From CAZPRY01 sp964589175 (lineage in GTDB: Bacteria > Fidelibacterota > UBA2242), in NCBI GenBank assembly GCA_964589175.1, contig CAZPRY010000005.1, positions 62,001 through 126,000 of the forward strand: a stretch of DNA of 64,000 nt, given 5' to 3'. The stretch's first letter is position 1. Each line of letters starts with the position of its first letter. A program made the position numbers and the translations under genes. This document shows, in pieces, positions 35,282 through 44,638 of the stretch. Under the pieces are notes generated by a model, which made no database searches, was not told where the DNA came from, and worked only from the letters and a program-made list of their open reading frames with translations.

Positions 35282-37345
35282 CTATTCGGCGCGATGCCCG
35301 GGACCGTGAAGTTCCTTCAGAAAATCGTAGATCTGCCACTGGGCCCGGTTTTTCTGATGATTGCCGTTCGGCCGGATATGATTGTTGAGAGACTTGTTCA
35401 GGATTCTGGATTTGGTATTGTCCCGCCACTGGATTTCCATGAAGGTGCTCAATTCCTCCTGGATCGATTTATCGTAAATCGGGCAAGTCACTTCCACCCG
35501 GCGATCGATGTTACGCTGCATCAAGTCAGCCGAGGTGATAAAATACTTTGGGTTGCCGTTATTGCAGAAGATGAAAATCCGCGAATGCTCCAGGAATTTG
35601 TCCACAAGGCCGTAGGCTTCGATATGCTCGCTGATTCCGGGCAGTCCGGTCACCAGCGAGATCATCCCGCGCACCAGCAGGCGGATTTTCACGCCGGCCT
35701 CGTTGGCGGTGTACAGCAGATTGATGACTTTGAAGTCGACCAGGTTGTTGAGCTTGATGAAGATATAGGCCGGTTTGCCTTCCTTGACGTTTTTAATTTC
35801 ATTCCTGATCAGCAGGTTTATTTTTTTGCGCAGGTCGAACGGGGAGACAATCAGATGCTTGAAGGATGTCTGGTAATAGTTGTTCTCGAAGAAATCGAAG
35901 ACGTTTTTGACTTCCATGGTAATGCGTTTGTCGGCCGTGAACAGGCTGTGATCACTATAGATACGCGCCGTGTCTTCGTTGAAATTGCCGGTCGCGACGA
36001 TGGCGAAAAGTTCGGCTCCGCCCGGTCTGCGGCGCGTGATCAGGCATAATTTCGCATGCACTTTGAGACCCGGCACGCCGTAAATCACCCGTACGCCTTC
36101 CTCCTGAAGTTTCTGAGCCCAGTAAATGTTGGCGGCTTCATCGAAACGGGCCTGCAGTTCGAGGATCACCACGACTGTTTTGCCGTTCTTGACCGCGTTG
36201 ATCAGGGCATTGATCACACTCGAATCGCGCGCCACCCGGTAAAGGGTGATTTTGATCGATTTGACTTTCGGATCGATGGACGCTTCCCGCAGCAGGTCGA
36301 TGACATGATTGAAGGTGTGGTAGGGGTAATGTAACAGAATATCCTTCTTGCGAACGATCTGGAAGAAGCTTTTTTGCTGGTCCACCTCGTGGTGTGGAAT
36401 ATTCTGAAAATCCGGATATTTTAACTGGGTCTGTCCGAAATCGGGGAATTTGATAAAATCCTTGAAATTATGATAACGGGTTCCGGGAATCAGGGTGCCG
36501 ATTTTGCTCAGTTTTAGTTTCTTGATAAACAGTTTTAAGAACGGTTCCGGAATTCTTTCATCGTAAATGAAGCGGACCGGATTACCCTCTTTGCGCTGCT
36601 TCAGGCTATGGGAAAGTTTGTTGATATAGCTCTGGGACAGGTCGTCGCCGATGTCCAGTTCCGCATCGCGCGACAATTTAACGGTATAGGCCTGGAATCT
36701 ATCGTAGGGCAGGAGCGAGAAAATGGCCCGCAGGTTGAAGCGAATGACGTCATCCAGCAGAATCACGGAGCGTTTCTCGCCGGTTTGCGGCAGGATCACG
36801 AAACGCGGGAGGACATCGCTGGGAATTTCGATGAGCGCACTCTTGGTCGGACGGGAACCGGTCCGGGATTTAAGCGAGACGGCCAGGTAAATGGAATCGT
36901 CCCGCATATCCGGAATTTTCTCGACCTGATCGATCATGATCGGGATCAATTTCGGGCGAACCGTTTTATTGAAATAATTCCGGACATAATCCTGCTGCTC
37001 GGGACTCAAACCGGTCTCATCGACGATAAAGATGTTTTTCTCGGCCAGGTCCCGGATCAGGCCGAGGTAGACTTCATCGAATTCCCGGTTCAGAACCAGC
37101 ACGGATTTTTGGACTTGCTTCAGTACGATTTTGGGATCATAGCCGAGAATCTTGCGGGCGTCCTGGCCGAGCAGGGCAAGGCGGTTGAGGGTCGCTACCC
37201 GGACGCGGAAGAATTCATCCAGGTTGGAAGAGTAGATCCCGAGAAATTTGACCCGTTCGAAAAGCGGAACGGATGGATCCGCGGCTTCCTGCAGTACACG
37301 CGCATTGAAGGAAAGCCAGCTCAGCTCTTTGGGGCGGTAATTCAT
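35282..37345 (-). CDS. ppk1: Polyphosphate kinase 1
   Basis: 687 residues; makes polyphosphate from ATP and reverses the reaction. The N-terminal domain opens ELSWLSFNARVLQEA and contains GIYSSNLDEFFRVRVA. The catalytic core includes LELQARFDEAANIYWA and VPGLKVHAKLCLI, with the phosphorylated histidine, and a second phospholipase-D-like motif near HSRIFIF. Normal length for the family. It stands between the CHAD gene (74 bp) and the SixA-like gene (115 bp), all on one strand. Confidence 0.96.
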   Translation of the reverse strand: MNYRPKELSWLSFNARVLQEAADPSVPLFERVKFLGIYSSNLDEFFRVRVATLNRLALLGQDARKILGYDPKIVLKQVQKSVLVLNREFDEVYLGLIRDLAEKNIFIVDETGLSPEQQDYVRNYFNKTVRPKLIPIMIDQVEKIPDMRDDSIYLAVSLKSRTGSRPTKSALIEIPSDVLPRFVILPQTGEKRSVILLDDVIRFNLRAIFSLLPYDRFQAYTVKLSRDAELDIGDDLSQSYINKLSHSLKQRKEGNPVRFIYDERIPEPFLKLFIKKLKLSKIGTLIPGTRYHNFKDFIKFPDFGQTQLKYPDFQNIPHHEVDQQKSFFQIVRKKDILLHYPYHTFNHVIDLLREASIDPKVKSIKITLYRVARDSSVINALINAVKNGKTVVVILELQARFDEAANIYWAQKLQEEGVRVIYGVPGLKVHAKLCLITRRRPGGAELFAIVATGNFNEDTARIYSDHSLFTADKRITMEVKNVFDFFENNYYQTSFKHLIVSPFDLRKKINLLIRNEIKNVKEGKPAYIFIKLNNLVDFKVINLLYTANEAGVKIRLLVRGMISLVTGLPGISEHIEAYGLVDKFLEHSRIFIFCNNGNPKYFITSADLMQRNIDRRVEVTCPIYDKSIQEELSTFMEIQWRDNTKSRILNKSLNNHIRPNGNHQKNRAQWQIYDFLKELHGPGHRAE

Positions 37346-37460
37346 CTAAAAATTAAACCTCTATTCCGAATGCCGGAATATTTTTACCGACCTGTACAAT
37401 AATTCAAATGGTCGTAAATGTAAAGGAAAATCTGGAATCCTTTTTCTTTTTAACCGGTTT

Positions 37461-38177
37461 TTAGTCGGTTTTCAGGCGCAGCAATTTTTCGCGCAGCAGC
37501 ATATTGGCGTGGGCTTTGGCAGTATCCATGAATTTTGCCGCGATTTTATCGGCGGCCTTGCCGATACTCTTTTTCATATCCGTAGAAATTTCGGTCGTAT
37601 GCTTTTCCAGGAAGGCCTGCACATTTTGGGCGATTTCGGCGCTGAACTCCTTCCGGATCGCGCCGCGCAGATCCTCGACGGCCAGGTGAGCGGTCGGAAA
37701 TTCAAAGAGCTGCAGTTGCATCGTTTGAGGCTGGATTCCCTTCCAGCTGCCTTCGAAAGCCAGACCCACGATTCCGGCCGTGGGCAGATCAGTGAAAATG
37801 GCCGGGCAGAGGTAGACGGCGAAATCGGTCATGAATGGATTATGGCCGAAGATCATGAGGGTTTCGATTTCTTCGGGCAGTTTGCGGATGATTTGCAGCA
37901 TGGCCGGGATATCCGGGTCTTCATACAGCATCTCCTCGATCCCGATGGCGTTGAGATCGTAATTTCCCTGCCGGGCAAAGATTTCGGCGGTTTGCAGTGC
38001 GCGGGGAGCGTGGCTGGAAATTAAGCGGGAACGCTGCCAATCCGATTTGCCCGGAAAGCCGGCGCAGAAAAGCGCGTCGGCCTCGCCCCGTGCGGTCAAT
38101 TTCCGTTCAAAATCGATCTGGGAGAAATTGCGTTTTTCGGCTTTCGCGTGCCGGACCAGGAAGATTTTTTTCATCAC
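37461..38177 (-). CDS. SixA-like histidine phosphatase
   Basis: 238 residues. It opens KKIFLVRHAKAEK, with the RHG-type catalytic histidine in RHA (residues 8-10), and has FERKLTARGE, SHAPRALQTAEI and MIFGHNPFM for the second catalytic histidine. SixA enzymes remove phosphate from phosphohistidine proteins. This one is about 75 residues longer than E. coli SixA because of a helical C-terminal tail (KSIGKAADKIAAKFMDTA and onward). It sits between ppk1 and the ROK kinase. The target is unknown. Confidence 0.85.
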   Translation of the reverse strand: MMKKIFLVRHAKAEKRNFSQIDFERKLTARGEADALFCAGFPGKSDWQRSRLISSHAPRALQTAEIFARQGNYDLNAIGIEEMLYEDPDIPAMLQIIRKLPEEIETLMIFGHNPFMTDFAVYLCPAIFTDLPTAGIVGLAFEGSWKGIQPQTMQLQLFEFPTAHLAVEDLRGAIRKEFSAEIAQNVQAFLEKHTTEISTDMKKSIGKAADKIAAKFMDTAKAHANMLLREKLLRLKTD

Positions 38178-38256
38178 TCCTCCGTTCCCGTTTGGGAATC
38201 GAATAATTGCGGAAGGCGGCGGATCACGTTATACTGCAAGATTCTGCAGGTATTGA

Positions 38257-39258
38257 TCATTTCTCGGTTTGTGTTCCCCAGACTGTGTTTTTGAAAGCCC
38301 ACATGGCCGCCCCCAGGATGATGGCGTCATCGCCCAGTTTGGCTTCCACGATTTTGACCCCTTTCAGCGAGTTCTCCAGCGCGCGTTTCTGGGCGATCGC
38401 GATGATCCGCGGCAGCAGGAAATCACCCACGGCTTCCATGATACCGCCCCCCAGGACGATATATTCAGGACCGAGAATGTGGGCGATGTTCGCGACGCCG
38501 ATTCCCACATATTCGGCTGTTTCGCTCAGTACCTTTTCGACGACGGCATCGCCTTTTTTCAGGGCTTTTTTCAGAACGCTGGATTTCAGCTGGTTCCAAT
38601 TGCCGTGGATCAGTTGCGGCACCACGCTCGGTTTGCCCTGGGCGATCAGGCTTTTAATTCGTTTCATAATCGCGATCCGGCCGGCGTAGGCCTCCAGGGT
38701 ACCCTGCGGAGCCGTTTTCAGGGGATGCTTACGCCCCTTGAAATTGAGGGTCGTATGTCCGATTTCTCCGGCGGTTTTGGTAAAACCGTGGTAAATATCG
38801 TTATTGAGGATAATCCCGCCGCCGATTCCGGTTCCCAGGAAAATGCCGACGACATCGCGCGAGCCCTGCGCCGCTCCGATTGCCGCCTCGCCGAAGGTTC
38901 CGATATTGACGTCATTATCCATGCAAACAGGTAAATGATAGCTTGCTTCGAGGGGCTGCTTCAGGTCCAGTCCATTCAGGACGTTCAGATTGGGGGCCTG
39001 CAGGATGATGCCGGCATCGGGGTCAATCAGGCCGGCGGCTCCGATGCCGATGGCGCAGACTTCCGACAGATTTTGCCCGCTTTCCGCCAGTAATTTGTCG
39101 ATGGCTTTGCAGAATAGTTTGACAAGATCGCCGGGTTTCTTTAGATTGGTCGGAAGTTTCACCCGGTTCAGGATGGTTCCATTGCGATCGATGATTGCGG
39201 CCAGCAGTTTGGTGCCACCCAGATCGATCCCTATCGCGAAATTTTGATTTGGTGTCAT
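38257..39258 (-). CDS. ROK-family sugar kinase lacking the zinc cysteines
   Basis: 333 residues. The phosphate-binding motif AIGIDLGGTKLLAA opens the protein; CMDNDVN and FLGTGIGGGIILNN follow, then AGEIGHTTLN. The usual zinc motif CxCGxxGC before LEAYAG is absent: GRKHPLKTAPQGTLEAYAG stands in its place. ROK kinases include ATP glucokinases and the polyphosphate glucokinases of Actinobacteria. Its position beside ppk1 makes polyphosphate as phosphoryl donor worth testing, but glucokinase is the safe call. Confidence 0.88.
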   Translation of the reverse strand: MTPNQNFAIGIDLGGTKLLAAIIDRNGTILNRVKLPTNLKKPGDLVKLFCKAIDKLLAESGQNLSEVCAIGIGAAGLIDPDAGIILQAPNLNVLNGLDLKQPLEASYHLPVCMDNDVNIGTFGEAAIGAAQGSRDVVGIFLGTGIGGGIILNNDIYHGFTKTAGEIGHTTLNFKGRKHPLKTAPQGTLEAYAGRIAIMKRIKSLIAQGKPSVVPQLIHGNWNQLKSSVLKKALKKGDAVVEKVLSETAEYVGIGVANIAHILGPEYIVLGGGIMEAVGDFLLPRIIAIAQKRALENSLKGVKIVEAKLGDDAIILGAAMWAFKNTVWGTQTEK

Positions 39259-39611
39259 ATCATTTCCTTGCTATTTTCCGGAATACGGGTCTATTCAACA
39301 CCGGTTGTTTGCTTGACTTGTTTGACAGATGAATTTAGGCGAATGCGCCTTTTTATCCAAATGTCACGCTGCGGAATCACGGCGTCGCCGGGCCGCAAGT
39401 GATGGGCTGAAGACGGTCATTCCTCAAGGGATTAAGAGAGTACTCGCCGCGTTTTTGTATAATTGGGATAGATTTTCCGGTGAGATTGATTTGTGTAAAT
39501 TTTCAGTAAAGAAAGTGCCCACGGTCCGAAAAGACCTGAATAATGAGAGAAATTTTTGTAACTTCGCCCGAGATGAAAGCAGTCAATACGAAGTAAAAAT
39601 GGAATGCCCGT
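39259..39611. other. Intergenic region between divergent ROK kinase and Na/Pi symporter genes
   Basis: 353 bp that must contain promoters for both directions. A 96-codon frame (39329-39619) overlaps the start of the symporter gene and has no ribosome-binding site or recognisable motif, so I do not call it. I see no terminator, repeat or clear operator. The last 150 bp are AT-rich. Confidence 0.6.
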
Positions 39612-40706
39612 ATGGATGATAAGTATAAATCTTATGCAAGCGGAATGCTCAAAGTCGCAGCTCTTCTGGGACTGATTTATGTCTTTCTGCTGAGTATCAC
39701 CCTGATCGGCTCTTCTTTTAAATTGATGGGTAAAGGGACCGCCGAATCCATCATGCAGACGGTGTCCAATCCTCTTCTCGGGCTTTTTGTCGGTATTTTC
39801 TCGACCAGCCTGGTACAGAGCTCTTCGCTGACCACTTCACTGGTGGTCAGCCTGGTAGCTGCCCGGGTTCTCACTATTCCGCTGGCGATACCGATTGTCA
39901 TGGGCGCGAATATCGGAACGAGCGTCACCAACCTGCTTGTTTCACTGGGGCATATCCGGCGGACCGAGGAGTTCGAGCGGGCCTTCGCGGCGAGCATCGT
40001 GCATGATTTCTTCAATGTGCTTTCGGTTATCGTGTTATTTCCGTTGCAGTATTTTTTCAACATAATCGGTGTCGTCGCCAGCGCCGGCGCCGGTATTTTT
40101 GTGAATCTGGGGGGATTGAAAGTCGTTAATCCGCTGAATGCCATTCTCAAACCGGTCGCCCACTTTATCCTCGGTTTCTTTCCGAATCACCCCTGGATCG
40201 GAGTCGTGATAGCGTTTTTGCTCCTTTTTCTGGCATTGCGATATATCGTACTGGTGATGAAATTGCTGGTTCTGGAAAAAATCGAGGCTTTTTTCGACAG
40301 GTATATTTTCAAGACAACCCTGCGGGCGCTCCTGTTGGGAACCCTGTTTACCGCTCTTGTTCAGAGCAGCTCTATCACGACATCGCTGGTTGTCCCGCTG
40401 GCGGCCGCCGGCGTGGTCAGCCTGAAGAAAATCTACCCGTTTGACCTGGGAGCGAATGTCGGCACGACGATCACGGCGTTCCTGGCTTCCCTGGCGACGG
40501 GCGATTCCGGCGCCGTGACGATTGCATTTTGCCACCTCACTTTTAATTTATTTGGGATTGCAATTTTTCTTCCGTTGAAGCAAATTCCAATCCGAATGGC
40601 GACGGTCTTCGCGAGATGGTCGGCCAGGTACCGCTTTGTGCCGGTTTTATACATCGTGGTAATGTTCTTTTTAATACCGCTGTTAGTCATCACACTCATG
40701 AGGTAG
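39612..40706 (+). CDS. Na+/phosphate cotransporter family protein
   Basis: 364 residues with about nine membrane segments. Two inverted repeats carry the diagnostic QSSS motifs: LVQSSSLTTSLVV with GANIGTSVTN, and LVQSSSITTSLVV with GANVGTTITA. These mark the NptA/PF02690-type sodium-phosphate symporters. It lacks the C-terminal PhoU domain found in many bacterial homologues; a separate PhoU gene starts 2 bp after its stop. It probably supplies phosphate for the adjacent polyphosphate genes. Confidence 0.92.
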   Translation: MDDKYKSYASGMLKVAALLGLIYVFLLSITLIGSSFKLMGKGTAESIMQTVSNPLLGLFVGIFSTSLVQSSSLTTSLVVSLVAARVLTIPLAIPIVMGANIGTSVTNLLVSLGHIRRTEEFERAFAASIVHDFFNVLSVIVLFPLQYFFNIIGVVASAGAGIFVNLGGLKVVNPLNAILKPVAHFILGFFPNHPWIGVVIAFLLLFLALRYIVLVMKLLVLEKIEAFFDRYIFKTTLRALLLGTLFTALVQSSSITTSLVVPLAAAGVVSLKKIYPFDLGANVGTTITAFLASLATGDSGAVTIAFCHLTFNLFGIAIFLPLKQIPIRMATVFARWSARYRFVPVLYIVVMFFLIPLLVITLMR

Positions 40707-40708
40707 AT

Positions 40709-41383
40709 ATGTTAAAGGAGTTTTTACAGGTCTGGAGAAAGAAAGATCTCTCCCGGGAAGCGCTGGATGAAGCCCTCACGATGCTGCGCCATGATCAGGA
40801 GATGTTTCTGGAATCGCAGCGGACGCTCCGGGAGGGCGACGGGCCCGATTTTCAGATCGATATTTATAAACAGGATAAATTGGTCAACAAAGCGGAGCGC
40901 GAGGTGAGGCGCAAAGTGCTGCAGCACCTCATCATTTCGGATAAATGCGACATTAATGCCGGATTGACCCTGGCCAGCGTGGTGATCGATATCGAGCGCA
41001 TCGGGGATTATACCAAAAACATCGCCGATCTGGTGCAATTGAGAGGTAAAAAACTCTCCGCCGGCGAGTTTGAAGAAGATGTTACCGGGATTGAAAACCA
41101 GATTAAAGAATTTTTCAAGGATACGATTGAGGCCTTCCCGACCTCCGAGGCTGAAATAGCACGAAAAGTCGTCAACGCGTATAAGCCGCTTTCAGCGACA
41201 ACGGCCAAACTGAATGAATTGCTGGTGAAAGGTCAGAGCAGTCTGAACGCCGCCGATGCGGTGGCGCTCTCGCTCTATATTCGCTTTTTAAAACGCGTCG
41301 CAGCCCATCTTTATAATGTATGCACGAGCATTGTGAATCCGTTTCCGCGCATCGGTTATAAGGAAAAGAAGACCGGGATTTAA
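40709..41383 (+). CDS. PhoU-domain phosphate regulator
   Basis: 224 residues. The start at 40709 is chosen because the longer frame overlaps the symporter gene and adds no signal. One PhoU-like helical bundle is visible with the metal-binding signature IDIERIGDYTKNIADL and an acidic EEDVTGIENQ stretch. PhoU proteins restrain phosphate uptake. With the symporter 2 bp upstream, the pair is a split version of the NptA-PhoU fusion seen elsewhere. Confidence 0.88.
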   Translation: MLKEFLQVWRKKDLSREALDEALTMLRHDQEMFLESQRTLREGDGPDFQIDIYKQDKLVNKAEREVRRKVLQHLIISDKCDINAGLTLASVVIDIERIGDYTKNIADLVQLRGKKLSAGEFEEDVTGIENQIKEFFKDTIEAFPTSEAEIARKVVNAYKPLSATTAKLNELLVKGQSSLNAADAVALSLYIRFLKRVAAHLYNVCTSIVNPFPRIGYKEKKTGI

Positions 41384-41417
41384 TCAGGACAACCAGAACT
41401 ATAGAACAGGTGGAAGT

Positions 41418-42890
41418 GTGTCAAAGGGTGTTACCAAGCAGACCGAAGATTATGCCAAATGGTATACGGATGTTGTCTTAAAGGGTGAACTGGCCGATTA
41501 TGGCCCGGTGAAAGGGACCATGGTGATCCGGCCGTACGGCTATGCCTTGTGGGAAAATATCCGCGATATAGCCGATCGCATGTTCAAGGAAACCGGGCAT
41601 GTCAACGCCTATTTTCCGATGTTCATCCCGAAATCGTTCATGAGCCGCGAGGCCGCCCATGTCGAGGGTTTTGCCAAGGAATGCGCCGTCGTGACCCATT
41701 ATCGCCTGAAACAGAATCCGCATGGCGAGGGCGTCATAGTCGATCCGGACGCCAAACTGGAAGAAGAACTGATCATCCGGCCGACCTCCGAGACGATCAT
41801 CTGGTCGATGTACAAGAAGTGGATCAATTCCTACCGCGATCTGCCGCTGCTGATCAACCAGTGGGCCAACATCGTGCGCTGGGAAATGCGCACGCGCCTG
41901 TTTCTGCGCACAACCGAATTCCTGTGGCAGGAAGGCCATACGGCCCACGCCAGCGCCGGGGAGGCGGAGGAGGAGGCCCTGCGGATGATCGATGTCTACC
42001 GGCAGATTGCAGAGGATTACCTGGCGATTCCGGTTTATGTCGGCCAGAAGACGGAGGCAGAAAAATTCGCCGGCGCAGTGCGGACTTACGCGATCGAGGC
42101 CATGATGGGCGACATGAAAGCCCTGCAGGCCGGCACATCACACTATCTCGGTCAGAATTTCGCCAAGGCCTTTGATGTTACTTTTCTGAATAAAGAAAAT
42201 CAGCAGGAATATGTCTACGCCACCAGCTGGGGCGTCAGCACACGTCTGGTGGGCGCCGTCATCATGGCGCACGGCGACGACAAGGGAATGATCATGCCGC
42301 CTAAGGTTGCCCCCTACCAGGTTGTGATCGTGCCCATCTGGCGCAGCGACGACCAGAAAAGCGCCGGGTTGGCGAAAGTCGCTGAAATCAGCGCCGATCT
42401 GCAAAAGGCGGGCGTTCGCCTTTTCGTCGATGATAACGAGCAGGTTTCACCGGGCTGGAAGTTCAACCAGTGGGAGATGAAGGGCGTGCCGCTGCGCATG
42501 GAAATCGGCCCGAAAGATCTGGAAAAAGAGCAGGCCGTGCTCGTACGCCGGGATAACGGCGAAAAGCAATTCATCGCTTTCGCTCAGCTGGTGACGACCG
42601 CCGTTGAAATGCTGGAGACGCTGCAGAGCGATATGTTCAAGCGTGCGCTGGAATTCCGCAACCGCAATACGTTCGAAGTCAAAAGTTACGACGAACTCAA
42701 AGAAGTCGTCGATAAAGGCGGATTCGCCAGCGGCTGGTGGGCCGGCAGCAGCGCAGACGAGGAACTGATCCAGACCGAGACTAAAGCTACGGTGCGCTGC
42801 ATACCTTTCGAACAACCCGGCGGAACCGGGAAATGCCTCTATACCGGGAAGCCGGCGGATAAGATCGCCATTTTTGGTAAAGCCTATTAA
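41418..42890 (+). CDS. proS: Prolyl-tRNA synthetase, type 3 (archaeal/eukaryote-like)
   Basis: 490 residues; charges tRNA-Pro. GTG start. It opens KQTEDYAKWYTDVVLKGELA, which is typical of the short type without the editing insertion. Class II motifs RPTSETIIW and NIVRWEMRTRLFLRTTEFLWQEGHTAH are present, with a C-terminal zinc-type domain ending GTGKCLYTGKPADKIAIFGKAY. The type-3 form is common in FCB bacteria. It follows phoU by 34 bp and precedes recO by 81 bp. Confidence 0.96.
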   Translation: MSKGVTKQTEDYAKWYTDVVLKGELADYGPVKGTMVIRPYGYALWENIRDIADRMFKETGHVNAYFPMFIPKSFMSREAAHVEGFAKECAVVTHYRLKQNPHGEGVIVDPDAKLEEELIIRPTSETIIWSMYKKWINSYRDLPLLINQWANIVRWEMRTRLFLRTTEFLWQEGHTAHASAGEAEEEALRMIDVYRQIAEDYLAIPVYVGQKTEAEKFAGAVRTYAIEAMMGDMKALQAGTSHYLGQNFAKAFDVTFLNKENQQEYVYATSWGVSTRLVGAVIMAHGDDKGMIMPPKVAPYQVVIVPIWRSDDQKSAGLAKVAEISADLQKAGVRLFVDDNEQVSPGWKFNQWEMKGVPLRMEIGPKDLEKEQAVLVRRDNGEKQFIAFAQLVTTAVEMLETLQSDMFKRALEFRNRNTFEVKSYDELKEVVDKGGFASGWWAGSSADEELIQTETKATVRCIPFEQPGGTGKCLYTGKPADKIAIFGKAY

Positions 42891-42971
42891 ACCGACGTCT
42901 CAGAGCGGAAACGCGCAGCTCGTTTCGGCCCGGAGACGGTGACTGTGGTTATCACGTCAGTCAACTAATTC

Positions 42972-43745
42972 ATGGCATTGATCAATACAGCAGCGCTGGT
43001 TCTTAAGAATGTGCCTTTCCAGGAGACCAGCAGTATTGTGCGGTTTTTTACGCGCTCGCAGGGGAAAATTTCCGTCATCGCCAAAGGCGCACGCCGCCTG
43101 AAGAGCGCCTTTCGCGGCTATCTCGAACCCCTGAACCTCGTCGAGTTAATCTACTACTACAAACCCACCCGCGAAATCCAGACGCTCAGTAAAATCGAAT
43201 TGATCCAGGCCCTTTTCAGAAATGTCAGCGAATTTACGGACAGTATGTATGCCATGGCCGTGATCGAGTGCATCGACAAATTCGTGATTGATCACCATCG
43301 CGATGAGGCCGTCTTTGACCACGCGGTTGAGGTACTGCGCTGCATGGACGGCCAGCCCGGGCATCTGCATGCCCCCCTGCTTTATTTTTTAAGCGGCATG
43401 ACTCAATTGCTGGGTTACGGATTGAGCCTTGAAAAGTGCGGTATCTGTAACCGGCCGCTGAGGAAGGCCATCTATAATTCTGCGTCGGGACAGCTGCTCT
43501 GCGAAGATTGCGGACATTACGCCGAACATTTTCAGACGCTGGGAGTTGAAGACACAGAAACACTCAGAAAATTGAACCGTATGCAAACGATTAGCGACCT
43601 GTCAACTTTGACCATAGATGAACATGATTTCAAAATTGTGCGTTTTCTCGTATATTACATCGCGCAACATCTCGAAATTCGCAGTAAGGTGAAAAGCATT
43701 GAAATGCTGATGAACATGCGTTCGGTCGACGGGGACCAGGAATAA
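42972..43745 (+). CDS. recO: DNA repair protein RecO
   Basis: 257 residues; loads RecA in the RecFOR pathway. The N-terminal OB fold opens NTAALVLKNVPFQETSSIVRFFT and continues GKISVIAKGARR. A helical domain follows, with the four-cysteine zinc site CGICNRPL...LLCEDC. Normal length. The rhomboid gene follows after 14 bp. Confidence 0.93.
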   Translation: MALINTAALVLKNVPFQETSSIVRFFTRSQGKISVIAKGARRLKSAFRGYLEPLNLVELIYYYKPTREIQTLSKIELIQALFRNVSEFTDSMYAMAVIECIDKFVIDHHRDEAVFDHAVEVLRCMDGQPGHLHAPLLYFLSGMTQLLGYGLSLEKCGICNRPLRKAIYNSASGQLLCEDCGHYAEHFQTLGVEDTETLRKLNRMQTISDLSTLTIDEHDFKIVRFLVYYIAQHLEIRSKVKSIEMLMNMRSVDGDQE

Positions 43746-43759
43746 GGATTGATTCGCCG

Positions 43760-44638
43760 ATGAACGATAACAGGTACTCCAATTCAGGCTACGGCAACTA
43801 TTACGTGCGTCCGCGTCTGTTTAAAGGTGCGCTCCGCAACATCATCATCGCCAATGTCGCCGTTTTTGTTTTCATGATGCTTTTTCAGCTTCAGGGCACT
43901 TTTAATAAGTTTTTCGGGCTGGTGCCCAGTTTTGTGTGGGGACGCGGCTACGTCTGGCAATTGTTCACCTATATGTTCATCCACGGCGGTTTTGGGCATA
44001 TCTTTTTCAATATGTTCGCGCTCTGGATGTTCGGCATGGAGTTGGAAAACCGTTGGGGCCGAAAAGAGTTTTACCGCTACTATTTCCTGACGGGAATCGG
44101 TTCCGGCCTGATTACGATGCTGTTCAGCTGGAATTCCAGTATTCCTGTGGTTGGCGCCAGCGGCGCGATCTATGCGATCCTGCTGGCCTTCGGGATGATG
44201 TTTCCCGAACGGCTGATTTACTTCTATTTTCTGATTCCGATCAAGGCCAAATATTTCGTGATGATCATGGGTGCGATCACCTTCATCTCCACTTTCAATT
44301 CCGGCGGCGGCAACATCAGCCATCTGACCCATCTGGGGGGGCTACTGATCGGTTTCCTCTATCTGAAACGCTATGATCTCATGCGCTCGCTGAATCTCAC
44401 AATCCATCTGCCGAAGATCCGTATGAAGAATCCCTTCAAGCGATTTGTCCGGCGCGTACCGAAGCAGGATGTGGATATTCGTTCGCGCTACGACGCGGAT
44501 ATTACCCTGAAAGAGGAAGTGGATCGCATTCTGGATAAAATCAATAAGACCGGCTACGACAGCCTGGACGAGAACGAAAAACGCACCCTGCTGCTCGCCA
44601 GCCAGTATTTCGCCAACCGGGATAAGCACCGCGATTAA
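43760..44638 (+). CDS. Rhomboid intramembrane serine protease
   Basis: 292 residues. Six or seven membrane segments with all rhomboid landmarks: HGGFGHIFFNMFALWMFG, the catalytic serine S134 in VVGASGAIYA, and H191 in HLTHLGGLLIGFLY. The 80-residue cytoplasmic tail is basic, then acidic (DADITLKEEVDRILDKINKTGYDSL), and ends in a helix; a tail of this type is common in Bacteroidota homologues. It overlaps the convergent ppx/gppA gene by 4 bp at the stops. Confidence 0.93.
   Translation: MNDNRYSNSGYGNYYVRPRLFKGALRNIIIANVAVFVFMMLFQLQGTFNKFFGLVPSFVWGRGYVWQLFTYMFIHGGFGHIFFNMFALWMFGMELENRWGRKEFYRYYFLTGIGSGLITMLFSWNSSIPVVGASGAIYAILLAFGMMFPERLIYFYFLIPIKAKYFVMIMGAITFISTFNSGGGNISHLTHLGGLLIGFLYLKRYDLMRSLNLTIHLPKIRMKNPFKRFVRRVPKQDVDIRSRYDADITLKEEVDRILDKINKTGYDSLDENEKRTLLLASQYFANRDKHRD

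Noticed and set aside
39329..39619. 96-codon frame before the Na/Pi symporter
   Set aside because: No ribosome-binding site, no signal or motif, and it overlaps the symporter start.
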